Origin: Sphingomonadales bacterium
GTDB taxonomy: Bacteria > Pseudomonadota > Alphaproteobacteria > Sphingomonadales > Sphingomonadaceae
Assembly: GCA_006226685.1 (NCBI GenBank)
Contig: SBGG01000067.1
Location: forward strand, 26,646 to 90,645
Length of the DNA stretch: 64,000 nt
Reading direction: 5' to 3'
Position 1 is the first letter of the stretch, and each line of letters opens with the position of its first letter. The notes under the pieces are model-generated. The model did not search any database and had not been told where the DNA came from. It saw nothing but the letters and a program-made list of their open reading frames with translations. This document shows positions 18,043 to 27,554 of the stretch, in pieces. The translations under genes were made by a program, and so were the position numbers.

Positions 18043-19593
18043 TTACGCCCGTTCGACCGCAACTCTGCCCGGTTCGACGGCAAAGCTCGCCAATGTGCTG
18101 ATCGCGCCACCGGGTGCCTGCACATGGTCCATCACCTTCACATCCGTTTTCCAGAGCCCCGGCGCGATGTCGAATAATTGATAACCGCGCTTGTCGATCA
18201 TCAGCTTGAAATGCGGGTTCTTCCGATATTGGCCCTCAAGATCCGGAAGCGGCCTGCCGTCTCCTCCTGAGGTGATGGAGGTGGCGAGAAATTCGACCGC
18301 CGCCATCTCGCCGTCCGGCGCCTCATCCCGGCATGGCAGCGTGCCGACGAAATGCCGGTGATAATCGCCCGAGGCGATGACGGCATTGGTAAGGCCATGC
18401 CTGCGGATACTCTCGATCAGGCGCGCGCGCGCGGGGCGGTAGCCATCCCAGCTGTCATAGCCGAAATTGGGCTCTCCGCCCTCTGACGGGTTGCGGTCAT
18501 AGGGCATGACGAGCACCTGCTGGGCCAGCAGGTTCCAATGCGCCTCATTGCCGAGCCCTTCATCGAGCCAATCCTCCTGCGCCTGCCCCAGCATCGTCGG
18601 CGAGACATGCGCTTCCGGCGGGCAGGGTCGCACCTTGCCGTCATTACAGGGCTGATCCGACCGATGGCTGCGCGTATCGAGAACATGCATCCGGACGAGC
18701 CGCCCATAATCGAGCCGTCGATAATAATTCGTCCGGCCGAAAAGGCGCGGCATCTGCGCCTGCCGGACGGGCATATGCTCATACCAGGCCTGCATCGCGG
18801 CGAACCGGCGCAACGCGAAAATTTCGGGGGGCGAGCCGTCGCGATCGATATCGGCCGCCCAGTTATTATCAACCTCATGATCGTCGAACGTGGAAAGGAA
18901 GGCGCAGGCCCGATGAGCCGCCTGCAGATGCGCGTCGGTTTTATACTGCGCATAACGGCGGCGATAATCGTCGAGACTATAAAGCTTGTCGCCCAGATGC
19001 GGCCGCACGATCCACGGGTTGGAAAGATCGGCAGCGCCCTCATAAATATAGTCGCCATAATGATAAATGAGGTCGAGATCAGGCTCGCGGGCAAGATGGC
19101 CCCAGGCATCGAAATAGCCATGTTCCCATTTCTGGCATCCCGCGACGCCGATGCGCAACCGTTGCGGCAGCATCTCCGCCGGCGGTGCGGTGCGCGCCCT
19201 GCCGGACGGGCTGATGTCGCTGCCCGCAGTCGCGAACCGGTACCAATAATGCCGATGCGGCAACAGGCCGCCGACCTCGACATGGACCGAATGGGCCAGT
19301 TCCGGGCGGGCGACGGCCTCGCCATGGGCCGCTATCCGCGAAAACCCCTCATCCTCGGCCACTTCCCAGCGAACCGGAACCGGCGCCATCGGCATGCCGC
19401 CATGCTCATCCAGCGGACGCGGCGCCAGCCTGGTCCAGATGACGAAGCCATCCGGCCAGGGATCTCCGGCAGCGACCCCAAGGGTGAACGGAAAAGCGCC
19501 AAGCGGTGCGGCCAGCAGGCGTGCCGGAGCAAAGGCGAGCGGAATCGCCATATGCCCCATCGCCAGCATCAATGCGCGTCGATCAAATTGCAT
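18043..19593 (-). CDS. PhoD-family alkaline phosphatase/phosphodiesterase, Tat-exported
   Basis: 516 residues. A short Tat-like leader (DRRALMLAMGHMAIPLAFAPARLLAA) precedes the PhoD N-domain (FTLGVAAGDPWPDGFVIWTRLAP) and the metallophosphatase core, with LRIGVAGCQKWEHGYFDAW, YHYGDYIYEG, STFDDHEVDNNW and ASGDYHRHFVG carrying the Fe/Ca ligands. PhoD enzymes hydrolyse phosphomonoesters and diesters, including teichoic acid and phospholipid-type substrates. The ribosome site AAGGGGG fits the start. It follows the STN-type receptor by about 70 nt and is probably the last gene of the sigma/FecR operon. With PI-PLC next door it could free phosphate from inositol phosphate (inference). Confidence 0.9.
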   Translation of the reverse strand: MQFDRRALMLAMGHMAIPLAFAPARLLAAPLGAFPFTLGVAAGDPWPDGFVIWTRLAPRPLDEHGGMPMAPVPVRWEVAEDEGFSRIAAHGEAVARPELAHSVHVEVGGLLPHRHYWYRFATAGSDISPSGRARTAPPAEMLPQRLRIGVAGCQKWEHGYFDAWGHLAREPDLDLIYHYGDYIYEGAADLSNPWIVRPHLGDKLYSLDDYRRRYAQYKTDAHLQAAHRACAFLSTFDDHEVDNNWAADIDRDGSPPEIFALRRFAAMQAWYEHMPVRQAQMPRLFGRTNYYRRLDYGRLVRMHVLDTRSHRSDQPCNDGKVRPCPPEAHVSPTMLGQAQEDWLDEGLGNEAHWNLLAQQVLVMPYDRNPSEGGEPNFGYDSWDGYRPARARLIESIRRHGLTNAVIASGDYHRHFVGTLPCRDEAPDGEMAAVEFLATSITSGGDGRPLPDLEGQYRKNPHFKLMIDKRGYQLFDIAPGLWKTDVKVMDHVQAPGGAISTLASFAVEPGRVAVERA

Positions 19594-19662
19594 GGCGCTA
19601 CCCCCTTGATAGAAGAAAATAGAGACCGGCGCGCTCCAATGACCGCGCCGGTCCCTTACCGA

Positions 19663-22600
19663 TCAGAAACGAACCTTGGCACCGACGAAGAACTCCGCCC
19701 CCAGGGCGTCATAGGTCGACGGATAGGTGTTGGCCTGCTGCTGCGAATAGCCGACGATCGGGGGATTGAGGTCGAACAGATTATTGACCCCGCCATAAAG
19801 AGTCATCTTCCGGCCGGGAATGTCGAGGCTGAAGGACAGGTCGATATAGTCACGCGCGGCCATCACCGGCGCGGCCAGATCGGCCTTGGAGGGGCCGCTC
19901 ATCCCGAGACGGCGGGGAATGACGATCCGGTCGTCGGTCACCGCGCTCAGATGACGATGCTGTACCTTCAGCGTCAGCGGCCCGCTGTTCCAGCTGATGC
20001 GCGAGACCGTCTTGAGCCGGGGATGGGGATCGCCGCAGGTCAGGCCGAAGGCGCCCGCACATTTGCTCACCTCGTCCGGCAGATCCTGCACCGGCGTGAT
20101 CGAATAGGATTCGAGCCATGTGCCGCGCGCGTCGATGGTCAACATGCTTTCGCCGCCCGCCAGGCCGAAACCGAGCCGCTTCTTCCACGCCAGGCCGAAA
20201 TCGATGCCGGATGTTTCCAGCCTGCCGATATTGGTGTTGAGCGCCAGCACGCTGTACGGGGCCTCGATCCGCCCATCGGCGGGGTTGCGGCGCACCGCCT
20301 TGCAGACCGCGCTCTGCGCGTCCTGAATGACGGAATAACACAGGTTGAAGATGCTGGTGACGCCCCCTGCCAGCGGCGCGATCGCATCCTTGATCCTGAT
20401 ATTGAAATAATCAGCGGTCAGGGTGAGGTTCGGGATGAAATGCGGCGTGATGGTCACACCGAAACTATAGGTATCCGACGTCTCGACCGTCAGGTCGGGA
20501 TTGCCGCCATAGAGGACATCGAGCCGGTCGCCGCTCTGCAAAGCGGAATCGCCGACCAGATTGACCGGCACGCCCGTCGCGATGCACAGATCGCGCAGCA
20601 CGGTGTCCGTCGCCGCCGCAGGCTGGGCGCAGGGATCGCTCGCACGCGGACGATCCGCCGCCTGACCGCCGAACAGTTCATAGATGTTCGGTGCCCGCAC
20701 CGCATGCTGCCATTGGCCCCGGAACAGCAGATCCCGCACCGGCGACCATTCCAGCCCGCCCAGATAGGTCCATACATTGCTCGCGCCGGAAATATCATAA
20801 TGCGAATAGCGGAAGGCGCCATTGGCGGTCAGCGCACCGATCGGCGACTGACGGGAGAGGATCGGCGCACGCAGTTCGCCGAATATCTCATAGACATTCA
20901 CCTTGCCCTTGGTCGGAAGATAGCTGTCGAAACCGACGCCATCCCCGCTGGCAAGCGCATCGTCGGGATAGGAATCGGCATAGGCCGAGCGCCATTCAAA
21001 ACCCAGCGCGCCCCCCAGCGGACCGGCGGGCAGCGACAGGACATTGCTCGAAAAATTGGCCGATGCGATATGCTGACGGCTGGTCGAGGGGTTGCTGGTA
21101 TCGATCGCAAGCTGAGCGACCGCCTCCTGCGAAATGCCGCCCGCGCCGAACAGGTTGACCAGCGGATCGGCACCGTTGCTGCTGAGCACACCCGCCATCA
21201 GCTTGCTGCGCGACACGAGATTATTCAGCTCGGTCACGCTGTCCGCCTGACCATAGAAATAGGAAATGTCGAAGCGGTTGTCGCGCAGGAAGGATGCGCT
21301 CACATCGGGCAGCGATCCCTTCAGGCCGCCACCGGCACGATAGCTGTCGCGCCTGACCAGCGCCTGCCGCGCGCCGAATTCCTGAAACCGGCGGGCGATA
21401 CGCAGGTTGACGAGGCCATCATTCTGACCGGCGCCCGTTTCCAGCAGGTCGAGCTGATGGAACACCTGCTGCAGGGCGGGCGAAACATAGGGGTTGTCCA
21501 CCTCGACCGCCAGGGTGGTCGACAGGTTGCTTTCCGCCAGCTGCATGTCGACTTCGCTGTGGAAATAGGCGAATTCGGTATAAGCGGTCACCGCATCGCT
21601 CAGGTCGAAATGACCGAAACCCGACAGGCCGTAGCGCTTGGCCGGAATGACCAGATAGTTGAGCGGCGCGAAATTATAGCGATCGGCCGGATCGGCAAAC
21701 GGCCGCGCCGCCGAACCGGCTCCGTCGAAGGTGAAACCTGCCGAACCAATGCCGGAAAGCCCCGCCGCCGAAAGCGCCGATTTGAGGCCCGCCATTTCCG
21801 GCGCATCGAGCTGTGCGCCATAGGGAATGCCGGAGAAGCTGCCGTCGGGCGACTGAAGCGACCCGCGCGCAGTCAACACCGGATTGCCCGCGCCGTCGGT
21901 TCCGTCGGTCAGCGCATAGTTGGAATAGCCGCGCGCAGACTGACGCACGCCGTCCCGCTCGTAATAATTGCCGGACAGCACGATGTTACCGCGCCCACCT
22001 GCAAAATTGCTTCCCCAGGTGACGTCTGCCGACCGGCTCATCGCGTCGCCGCGCGTCGCGCCGCCGGTCTGAAACCGGCCCTCAATCCCCTCGAAATCGG
22101 TCCGCAGGATGAAATTGGTGACGCCCGCAATCGCATCCGAACCATAGACGGCGGAGGAACCGCCCGTCACCACCTCCACCCGGTCGACAAGCGCCGCCGG
22201 GATCGTGTTGATGTCGGTGACCTGATCGGCGCCGAAGAAGATGTAACGGCGGCCGTTGACCAGCACCAGATTGCGCGCGGTGCCGAGGCCACGCAGGTCG
22301 ATCTGGGCGGCGCCGGTTCCGGGATTGTTGGAACGGGATGTCTGGCCGCCCGCAAATTGCGGCTGGCGCGTAAGTATATCCTCCAGCATGATCGTGCCGC
22401 TGCTCTCAATCTCATCGCGGCCCAGCATCGATATAGGCGTGGAGCTTTCCTGCGCCGTACGCGCGATGCGCGAACCGGTGACGACAATCTCCTCATTCGG
22501 GATGACCGCCGACGTCCCGTTCGGGCCCGACGCACCGATGGTGGATGCCTGACGCCGCCCGAAACGCAGCATGACCGTGCCGCCGGAACGGCTCGCAACC

Positions 22601-22875
22601 TCCAGCCCTGTTCCGGCGATCAACCGGTGGAGGGCCTCTTCACGCGTCAGTTCCCCCTTGATCGGCACGGACCGGATATCGGCGATCCGTTCGCTCGGAA
22701 AGAAAATCTGAATCCCGGCCTGCCGGGCATAAATATTCAAAGCATTTGGGAGTGCTTGCGAAGGTATATCAAAATATTTTGACTGAGACTCCTGTGCATA
22801 TACCGCAATCGGTGCAACAAAAGCGGAAATCGCACATGAATATTTCGCAAATGAGCGAACTTTTGAAAACAACAT
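19663..22875 (-). CDS. TonB-dependent receptor with N-terminal STN signalling domain
   Basis: 1070 residues from the ATG at 22875, supported by AGGGG 7 nt upstream. A signal peptide ending VYAQ is followed by an STN domain (FDIPSQALPNALNIYARQAGIQIFF to TGLEVASRSGGTVMLRF), a plug (EEIVVTGSRIARTAQESSTPISMLGRDEI, then LVLVNGRRYIFFG and VEVVTGGSSAVYGSDAIAGVTNFI) and a large barrel ending GAEFFVGAKVRF. The NGRRY and GGSSAVYGSDAIAGV pattern belongs to the large proteobacterial sub-family that takes up carbohydrate or peptide ligands. The STN domain passes ligand signals to FecR, encoded immediately upstream. Substrate unknown; the PhoD gene downstream points to a phosphorylated ligand. Confidence 0.94.
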   Translation of the reverse strand: MLFSKVRSFAKYSCAISAFVAPIAVYAQESQSKYFDIPSQALPNALNIYARQAGIQIFFPSERIADIRSVPIKGELTREEALHRLIAGTGLEVASRSGGTVMLRFGRRQASTIGASGPNGTSAVIPNEEIVVTGSRIARTAQESSTPISMLGRDEIESSGTIMLEDILTRQPQFAGGQTSRSNNPGTGAAQIDLRGLGTARNLVLVNGRRYIFFGADQVTDINTIPAALVDRVEVVTGGSSAVYGSDAIAGVTNFILRTDFEGIEGRFQTGGATRGDAMSRSADVTWGSNFAGGRGNIVLSGNYYERDGVRQSARGYSNYALTDGTDGAGNPVLTARGSLQSPDGSFSGIPYGAQLDAPEMAGLKSALSAAGLSGIGSAGFTFDGAGSAARPFADPADRYNFAPLNYLVIPAKRYGLSGFGHFDLSDAVTAYTEFAYFHSEVDMQLAESNLSTTLAVEVDNPYVSPALQQVFHQLDLLETGAGQNDGLVNLRIARRFQEFGARQALVRRDSYRAGGGLKGSLPDVSASFLRDNRFDISYFYGQADSVTELNNLVSRSKLMAGVLSSNGADPLVNLFGAGGISQEAVAQLAIDTSNPSTSRQHIASANFSSNVLSLPAGPLGGALGFEWRSAYADSYPDDALASGDGVGFDSYLPTKGKVNVYEIFGELRAPILSRQSPIGALTANGAFRYSHYDISGASNVWTYLGGLEWSPVRDLLFRGQWQHAVRAPNIYELFGGQAADRPRASDPCAQPAAATDTVLRDLCIATGVPVNLVGDSALQSGDRLDVLYGGNPDLTVETSDTYSFGVTITPHFIPNLTLTADYFNIRIKDAIAPLAGGVTSIFNLCYSVIQDAQSAVCKAVRRNPADGRIEAPYSVLALNTNIGRLETSGIDFGLAWKKRLGFGLAGGESMLTIDARGTWLESYSITPVQDLPDEVSKCAGAFGLTCGDPHPRLKTVSRISWNSGPLTLKVQHRHLSAVTDDRIVIPRRLGMSGPSKADLAAPVMAARDYIDLSFSLDIPGRKMTLYGGVNNLFDLNPPIVGYSQQQANTYPSTYDALGAEFFVGAKVRF

Positions 22876-22959
22876 GATAATCCCCTGTTCTTGACCATAG
22901 GGAATAATGGCCCTCATAGGGGAGGCGGTTGACGCATAATATTCCGCCATGTTGAGTTA

Positions 22960-23982
22960 TTATTTTTTAATGGTCAGGAAATAACTCCCGTTCGCGGCCT
23001 GCACATCGATATCCAGCGTCGTCCGCAAGGCCGTGAGGAAAGCGGAAGGATCAGCCGATGTGAACCGTCCGCCCACGCGAATGCCGCCCAGCCCGGAATC
23101 CATGATGACGATCTTGCTGGCCAGATAGCGGTTATATTCCTCGACCGCAGACGACAGGGGCTCATCCTGAAACAGGATTTCCCCGTCCTGCCACGCCAGC
23201 GTGGCCGCCATCTGTCGCCCGGACACTGGCCGGACACTGGGCGCAACATCGGTCATCAACAGGGTCTGCGCCTGCCCGGCCGACGCCTGCGCCACCGGCT
23301 TACCGGCACTGTACGGCAAGGCCTGCGCCACGCCGCGCAACACCAGCACATCAAGCGCCCCCGCCTTCAGCCGGGCATTGAAGCGCCCCGCGGAAAGACT
23401 GGCGGTCAACCCCTTGCCGATGAGAGACAGCGCCGCCGGACCGGGATGAATATCCAGCGCGACCTCACCACGTTCCAGCCGGATGATACGCCGGTCGCCA
23501 TCGAACTTCCATGCGACGGCACTGTCGGTGTTGAGCATCATTTCGCTGCCATCCGGCATGTATATGCGCCGGCTCTCCCCCACCTGCGTCTCGGCATGAT
23601 CCCATGCATAGGCGCGGGAGGCGAACAATCCCGCTCCCGCCACCATGACGATACCCGCCGCGGCAGCCGTACGCAGAAAATATCTGCGGGAAGGTTCGGC
23701 AACGGAAACCCCGGCGGGCACCACCTCCGATGCGGGACCCACAACATCATCGTCGCCTTGCGCTTCGTTCGCGGTTTCCCAGGCGGCCCAGGCACGCGCG
23801 AAAGCAATGGCATGCGCCGGACTTTGCGCGCGCCACCGCTCGAATTCCGCCCTTTCCGCCGTGCCCAGATCATGCCGCACCAGCCAGCAGGCGGCCTCCT
23901 CGGCAAGCTGCTCAGAATCATATGCGCGATGCGAAGCTATGGACCATCTCCCGGTGTCGAATATCGCCTGTACCAGAGGCAA
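22960..23982 (-). CDS. FecR-type anti-sigma/signal-transfer protein
   Basis: 340 residues from a TTG at 23982; AGGGG lies 9 nt upstream and no in-frame ATG precedes the conserved N-terminal domain. Order: DUF4880 domain (EQLAEEAACWLVRHDLGTAERAEFERWRAQSPAHAIAFARAWAAW), a single membrane segment with a twin-Arg look (SRRYFLRTAAAAGIVMVAGAGLFASRAYA), the FecR periplasmic domain (VGESRRIYMPDGSEMMLNTDSAVAW, RIIRLERGEVALDI) and a C-terminal STN-like segment (DEPLSSAVEEYNRYLASKIVI). It would hold and activate the ECF sigma factor in response to the receptor. It starts about 70 nt after the sigma stop, in one operon. Confidence 0.9.
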   Translation of the reverse strand: MPLVQAIFDTGRWSIASHRAYDSEQLAEEAACWLVRHDLGTAERAEFERWRAQSPAHAIAFARAWAAWETANEAQGDDDVVGPASEVVPAGVSVAEPSRRYFLRTAAAAGIVMVAGAGLFASRAYAWDHAETQVGESRRIYMPDGSEMMLNTDSAVAWKFDGDRRIIRLERGEVALDIHPGPAALSLIGKGLTASLSAGRFNARLKAGALDVLVLRGVAQALPYSAGKPVAQASAGQAQTLLMTDVAPSVRPVSGRQMAATLAWQDGEILFQDEPLSSAVEEYNRYLASKIVIMDSGLGGIRVGGRFTSADPSAFLTALRTTLDIDVQAANGSYFLTIKK

Positions 23983-24051
23983 ACGGAACTGCCCCTAGGG
24001 TTATGGCGTTCGGGATCGACAGTACCGCCAACTGCCCGTGAAATTTTCCGC

Positions 24052-24636
24052 TCAGCCGACGGCTATGTCGTCCCGCCCGGGATCGGCGTCAGGCCGATCC
24101 GCATCGACGCGTTCGGAGGAGCGTTCGGGCTCGATCGCGCGGGACAGCAAAACCACCGCGCGCGCCAGACGTTTTTCCATGGTGGACAGACTTATCCCCA
24201 GCTCACGGGCGATCTCGCGCGGAGGCTGCCCGTCAAACTTCCGCCGCACCAGCACGGCACGGCACCGTTCGGGCATGACCGCCAGCGCATGACGAACCCG
24301 CGCGACCATGTCCTTGCCGGCGGCGACCCGAAACTGACAGGGCGCCTCATCGGCGATGTCGAAATCCTCAATGTCGGAAATGCGCTGAAACTCTATGATC
24401 TTGGCGCGGCGCAATCGCTCGATCGACATATTGCGCAACATCCGCAGCACATAATGCCGGGGATTACGGATCGAAGCCCAGCCGTCGGACGCATACAGCC
24501 ATGCATAGGCCTCTTGCACCAGATCATGCGCGGCATCGGCATCGCGCTCGAAACGCCTCGCAGCCTCCACGAAGCTGGCTTCATGTGGCAGGATATTGTC
24601 AATGAACCAGCGATCAATCGGGCGCAGGGCAGACAT
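24052..24636 (-). CDS. ECF sigma factor, FecI type
   Basis: 194 residues. Region 2 reads FVEAARRFERDADAAHDLVQEAYAWLYASDGWASIRNPRHYVLRMLRNMSIERLRR, and region 4 reads ALAVMPERCRAVLVRRKFDGQPPREIARELGISLSTMEKRLARAVVLLSRA. The STMEKRLARAV recognition helix is the FecI signature. It heads the minus-strand operon of sigma, FecR, STN receptor and PhoD, so it should direct transcription of the receptor operon when ligand is bound outside. The acidic, Arg-rich tail (EPERSSERVDADRPDADPG) is not conserved in the family. About 160 nt separate its start from the neighbouring response regulator stop. Confidence 0.92.
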   Translation of the reverse strand: MSALRPIDRWFIDNILPHEASFVEAARRFERDADAAHDLVQEAYAWLYASDGWASIRNPRHYVLRMLRNMSIERLRRAKIIEFQRISDIEDFDIADEAPCQFRVAAGKDMVARVRHALAVMPERCRAVLVRRKFDGQPPREIARELGISLSTMEKRLARAVVLLSRAIEPERSSERVDADRPDADPGRDDIAVG

Positions 24637-24797
24637 CGGACTCGACGCGGCAGTGAGAGAGAAGCCGCAGCTAATCGGCGATTATTGCGTTACGGTGACG
24701 ATAGGGAAGATTCCTCAGATCCGTTCAATCGGCGGATTCCGGTCATCAAGGCGCGATACGCCCTTCCCGCGCGGCTATGCGCACCCTTGCGGGAACA

Positions 24798-25448
24798 TCA
24801 GGTCAGGTTTCGCTTCTGGGCCTCTATCGCCGCCTCGGCGCGGGAAGATACGTCAAGCTTGCGGTAAATGGATTTCAGATGATCGCGCACCGTATGGGTG
24901 CTGATCCGCAATTGCCCCGCAACCTCGCGCGCGCGCAGCCCCCGGCCGGTCAGCGACAGCACCTCGCGCTCGCGATCGGTCAGCGGGTCGTCCGCCTGAT
25001 CCTGTTGCGGGCGGAAGCGCGCCAGCATCATCCGCGCGATCGCCGGTGACAGCGACGGTTCCCCGATCATCAGCCGTTCGATACGAAAATGCAGCAATTC
25101 CGGCTCGGCATCCTTGATGAGATAGCCGTCCGCTCCCGCGGCCAGTGTCGCCTCCACGCTGGAATGGTCATCCATCACGGTGACAGCGGCCACCACCATG
25201 TCGGGATTTGCCTTCAACCGTCGGATGATGTCCCAGCCGCGTCCGTCGGGCAGGTGCAGATCGACAAAGGCGAAATCGAAACCACGGTCGAGCATCACCA
25301 TCGCTTCGGTGAAGGAACGCGCCTCGACGATCCCGTCGCCACCCTGCCCTTTCCCCGCCAGCACGGCACGGATCGCATCGGTCAGCAGGCGACGGGCGGG
25401 CTCCAGATCATCCACGACGAGGATGCGGGGATGGTCCTGAATGCTCAT
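24798..25448 (-). CDS. NarL/FixJ-type response regulator
   Basis: 216 residues from the ATG at 25448, which overlaps the kinase stop by ATGA. The receiver domain has the acidic pocket (RILVVDDLEPARR), phospho-acceptor Asp at about residue 63 (FAFVDLHLPDG) and Lys in YLIKDAEPE. A LuxR-type helix-turn-helix follows: LTDREREVLSLTGRGLRAREVAGQLRISTHTVRDHLKSIYRKLDVSSRAEAAIEA. It pairs with the HisKA_3-type kinase encoded directly upstream. Targets are not known; the divergent LD-carboxypeptidase promoter, with its repeats at 27699-27746, is a candidate. Confidence 0.93.
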   Translation of the reverse strand: MSIQDHPRILVVDDLEPARRLLTDAIRAVLAGKGQGGDGIVEARSFTEAMVMLDRGFDFAFVDLHLPDGRGWDIIRRLKANPDMVVAAVTVMDDHSSVEATLAAGADGYLIKDAEPELLHFRIERLMIGEPSLSPAIARMMLARFRPQQDQADDPLTDREREVLSLTGRGLRAREVAGQLRISTHTVRDHLKSIYRKLDVSSRAEAAIEAQKRNLT

Positions 25449-27529
25449 TGCGCCACCGGAACGGCAATGCTCACACGGAATCCGCACCCGGCATCGGCCT
25501 CGAAATCGAAATAGCCGCCGATCGCGGCCAGCCTTGCCCGCATGTTCCGCAGACCATTGCCCAGTTTCAGCGTGCCGTCGAATCTTTGCCCGTTATCGGT
25601 GGCAACGATATACAAGCGCCCATTGTCCAGCCTCGCCCCGACAGACAGGCGTGTGCCGCCGGAATGCCGGATCATATTGGTCACAATCTCGCGCAATATG
25701 GATGTCAGCGCCTTTTGCTGTTGCGGTCCGGCCTCACCGGAAATGTCGACAAGCGGCCAGTCCAGTTCCATTCCAGCCGCCTCCAGCCGTTCGGCCGCTT
25801 CCGCCCGGCTGTCGGCCAGAATATTGCCCAGATCGCCCGCACTGCCTTCCTCGACCGTCACGATGCTACGGACCTCGGCCAGCGAAGACCGCAGGACCAG
25901 CTTGAGGGCATCCGGATCGTCCAGCGTCAGGCCGGACATCAGGCGGGCGGCCAGATCGTCATGCAGATCGCGCGAGATCCGGCTGCGTTCGCTGCGCACC
26001 CCCTGCCGGAAGGCCTCCTGCTGCCGCTGCAGGCTGGAGGCAAGGTCGATCAGCCGCATGGCCAGCTGGCGGTCACGCCCCTGAAACAGGCGCGTACCCC
26101 GGTTCTTGTATCGCAACCGCATCGCCGGACAATCGATCGCGGCAGGCAGAAGCAGCACCATGCCTTCCTCCGCGATCACGACATCCCCCGACAGGCCGGG
26201 CGGCGCATCCTCTATCTGCAACGGCAGAAATGCCGTGCCGAACACGCCGCGCCATTTGCGCGCACGTTCCCCGGTATCGCCGACCAATACGATATGCGCG
26301 ACCTCCTCCAGCAGATCCTCGATACGGCTGTTGCCGAACAGCCAGCGCTGCACGAAACCGCGCCACGGCAGGTAGAAAAAGGGCAACACCAGCAACAGCG
26401 TGAGCACGGCCGCCCCGCTGAGCGAGCCCAGCACGGTGATAAGGGCGATGTCCACGCCGATCAGCAGCAGGCCGAACGACACCGCACGGAACAGGGCGAT
26501 CGCCCATTGCTCGCTCTGGAACAGGGCGGCACGGCGCAACCCCAGCGCCACGCCCAGATGCACGATCAGGAAGAAAGCAAAGCCATAGCTCTGATCGATC
26601 AGCGGTTCCGTTCCCAGCAGGACCGGCACGATCACCGTGCAGATGAACAACCCCGATCCGATCAGCGTGGACACGCCCACCCAGCGTATCGCCGCGCGCT
26701 GCAACGGATTTTTGCGTGAACAGACGAACTGCGCGACGACGGCCAGCAGGATCAGCAGCATCTCCACCGCTGTAATCAGCGGCACCTCATTAGCGGGCGC
26801 ACCGAGCCGGTCGAACAGGCCAAGCCCATACCAGCCGCCGAAAACCAGCGGCACCATGAGCAGAATACGCGCCGGCATCAACCGGACCGGATAGACCAGA
26901 AACAGGCAGATCATCGCCACGCCATAGGTGGTCGCGCCAAGGCCGTTGATATTGGCCAGCAGGAGGAAAAGCGGTTTGGGGAGGGCCAGCCAGCGCGTGC
27001 TGTAAAGCGCGGCCGTAATGGCGGACAGCCACACGCCCAGCCCGGCAATGCCGAACAGCCGGTTGGGCAAGGCACGCGGCCGCAATGCCCAGATCCAGGC
27101 GGAGACCACGAAAATCGCAAAGCCGATCAGCAATTGCAGCCAATATTCAAAGGGAAGCGTGGCCGAAGGGGTCAGCGCCTCTCCGCTTCCCGGTTCCCGC
27201 AGCCACCGGGCAAAAGCGTCCTGCCGCGCGAAAAATTCCCGTTGCTGATCGTAACTCTCGATGATGTCGGGTTCGGGAATCAGGTCCGACGCCCGCATGA
27301 CATGAGGCGCGCCTTTCAGCGTCAAAGATCTAGCGGGACCGGCCGCGACCTGCCCCCCGGCATCCAGCATCCGGACCTGCCCGTCCACGGCGACCAGCCG
27401 CTCGGCATAGCGCGGTTGCAGGAAGGCGATAGCCGTCAGGATGATGGACAGAAGCAGGCCCGCGGCAAGGGTGAAGGAGAGCAAAACACCCGGCATCGCC
27501 CGAATATGGTTTCGAAAGATAGTCGGCAT
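25445..27529 (-). CDS. Multi-pass membrane sensor histidine kinase (HisKA_3/NarX class)
   Basis: 694 residues from the ATG at 27529; a longer frame up to 27805 has no supporting site. One N-terminal membrane helix (LLSFTLAAGLLLSIILTAIAFL), a periplasmic segment of about 100 residues and then seven or eight membrane helices (about residues 125-400) form the sensor. The kinase part has the H-box SERSRISRDLHDDLAARLM with phospho-His near residue 523, an N-box in REIVTNMIRHSGGTRLSV, ATDNGQRFD and GNGLRNMRARLAAIGG. It is coupled to the response regulator by a 4-nt overlap. The stimulus is unknown; a periplasmic ligand or membrane state is likely. A perfect 30-bp palindrome sits 26 nt upstream of the start. 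Confidence 0.9.
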   Translation of the reverse strand: MPTIFRNHIRAMPGVLLSFTLAAGLLLSIILTAIAFLQPRYAERLVAVDGQVRMLDAGGQVAAGPARSLTLKGAPHVMRASDLIPEPDIIESYDQQREFFARQDAFARWLREPGSGEALTPSATLPFEYWLQLLIGFAIFVVSAWIWALRPRALPNRLFGIAGLGVWLSAITAALYSTRWLALPKPLFLLLANINGLGATTYGVAMICLFLVYPVRLMPARILLMVPLVFGGWYGLGLFDRLGAPANEVPLITAVEMLLILLAVVAQFVCSRKNPLQRAAIRWVGVSTLIGSGLFICTVIVPVLLGTEPLIDQSYGFAFFLIVHLGVALGLRRAALFQSEQWAIALFRAVSFGLLLIGVDIALITVLGSLSGAAVLTLLLVLPFFYLPWRGFVQRWLFGNSRIEDLLEEVAHIVLVGDTGERARKWRGVFGTAFLPLQIEDAPPGLSGDVVIAEEGMVLLLPAAIDCPAMRLRYKNRGTRLFQGRDRQLAMRLIDLASSLQRQQEAFRQGVRSERSRISRDLHDDLAARLMSGLTLDDPDALKLVLRSSLAEVRSIVTVEEGSAGDLGNILADSRAEAAERLEAAGMELDWPLVDISGEAGPQQQKALTSILREIVTNMIRHSGGTRLSVGARLDNGRLYIVATDNGQRFDGTLKLGNGLRNMRARLAAIGGYFDFEADAGCGFRVSIAVPVAQ

Positions 27530-27554
27530 AGGCAATCCGGACCTGCTGGAAAAA

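Noticed and set aside
18538..22782. A 1414-codon open frame on the plus strand
   Set aside because: It lies opposite the PhoD and STN-receptor genes, reads as low-complexity Arg/Ile/Gly text with no domains, and is a GC-driven shadow frame.
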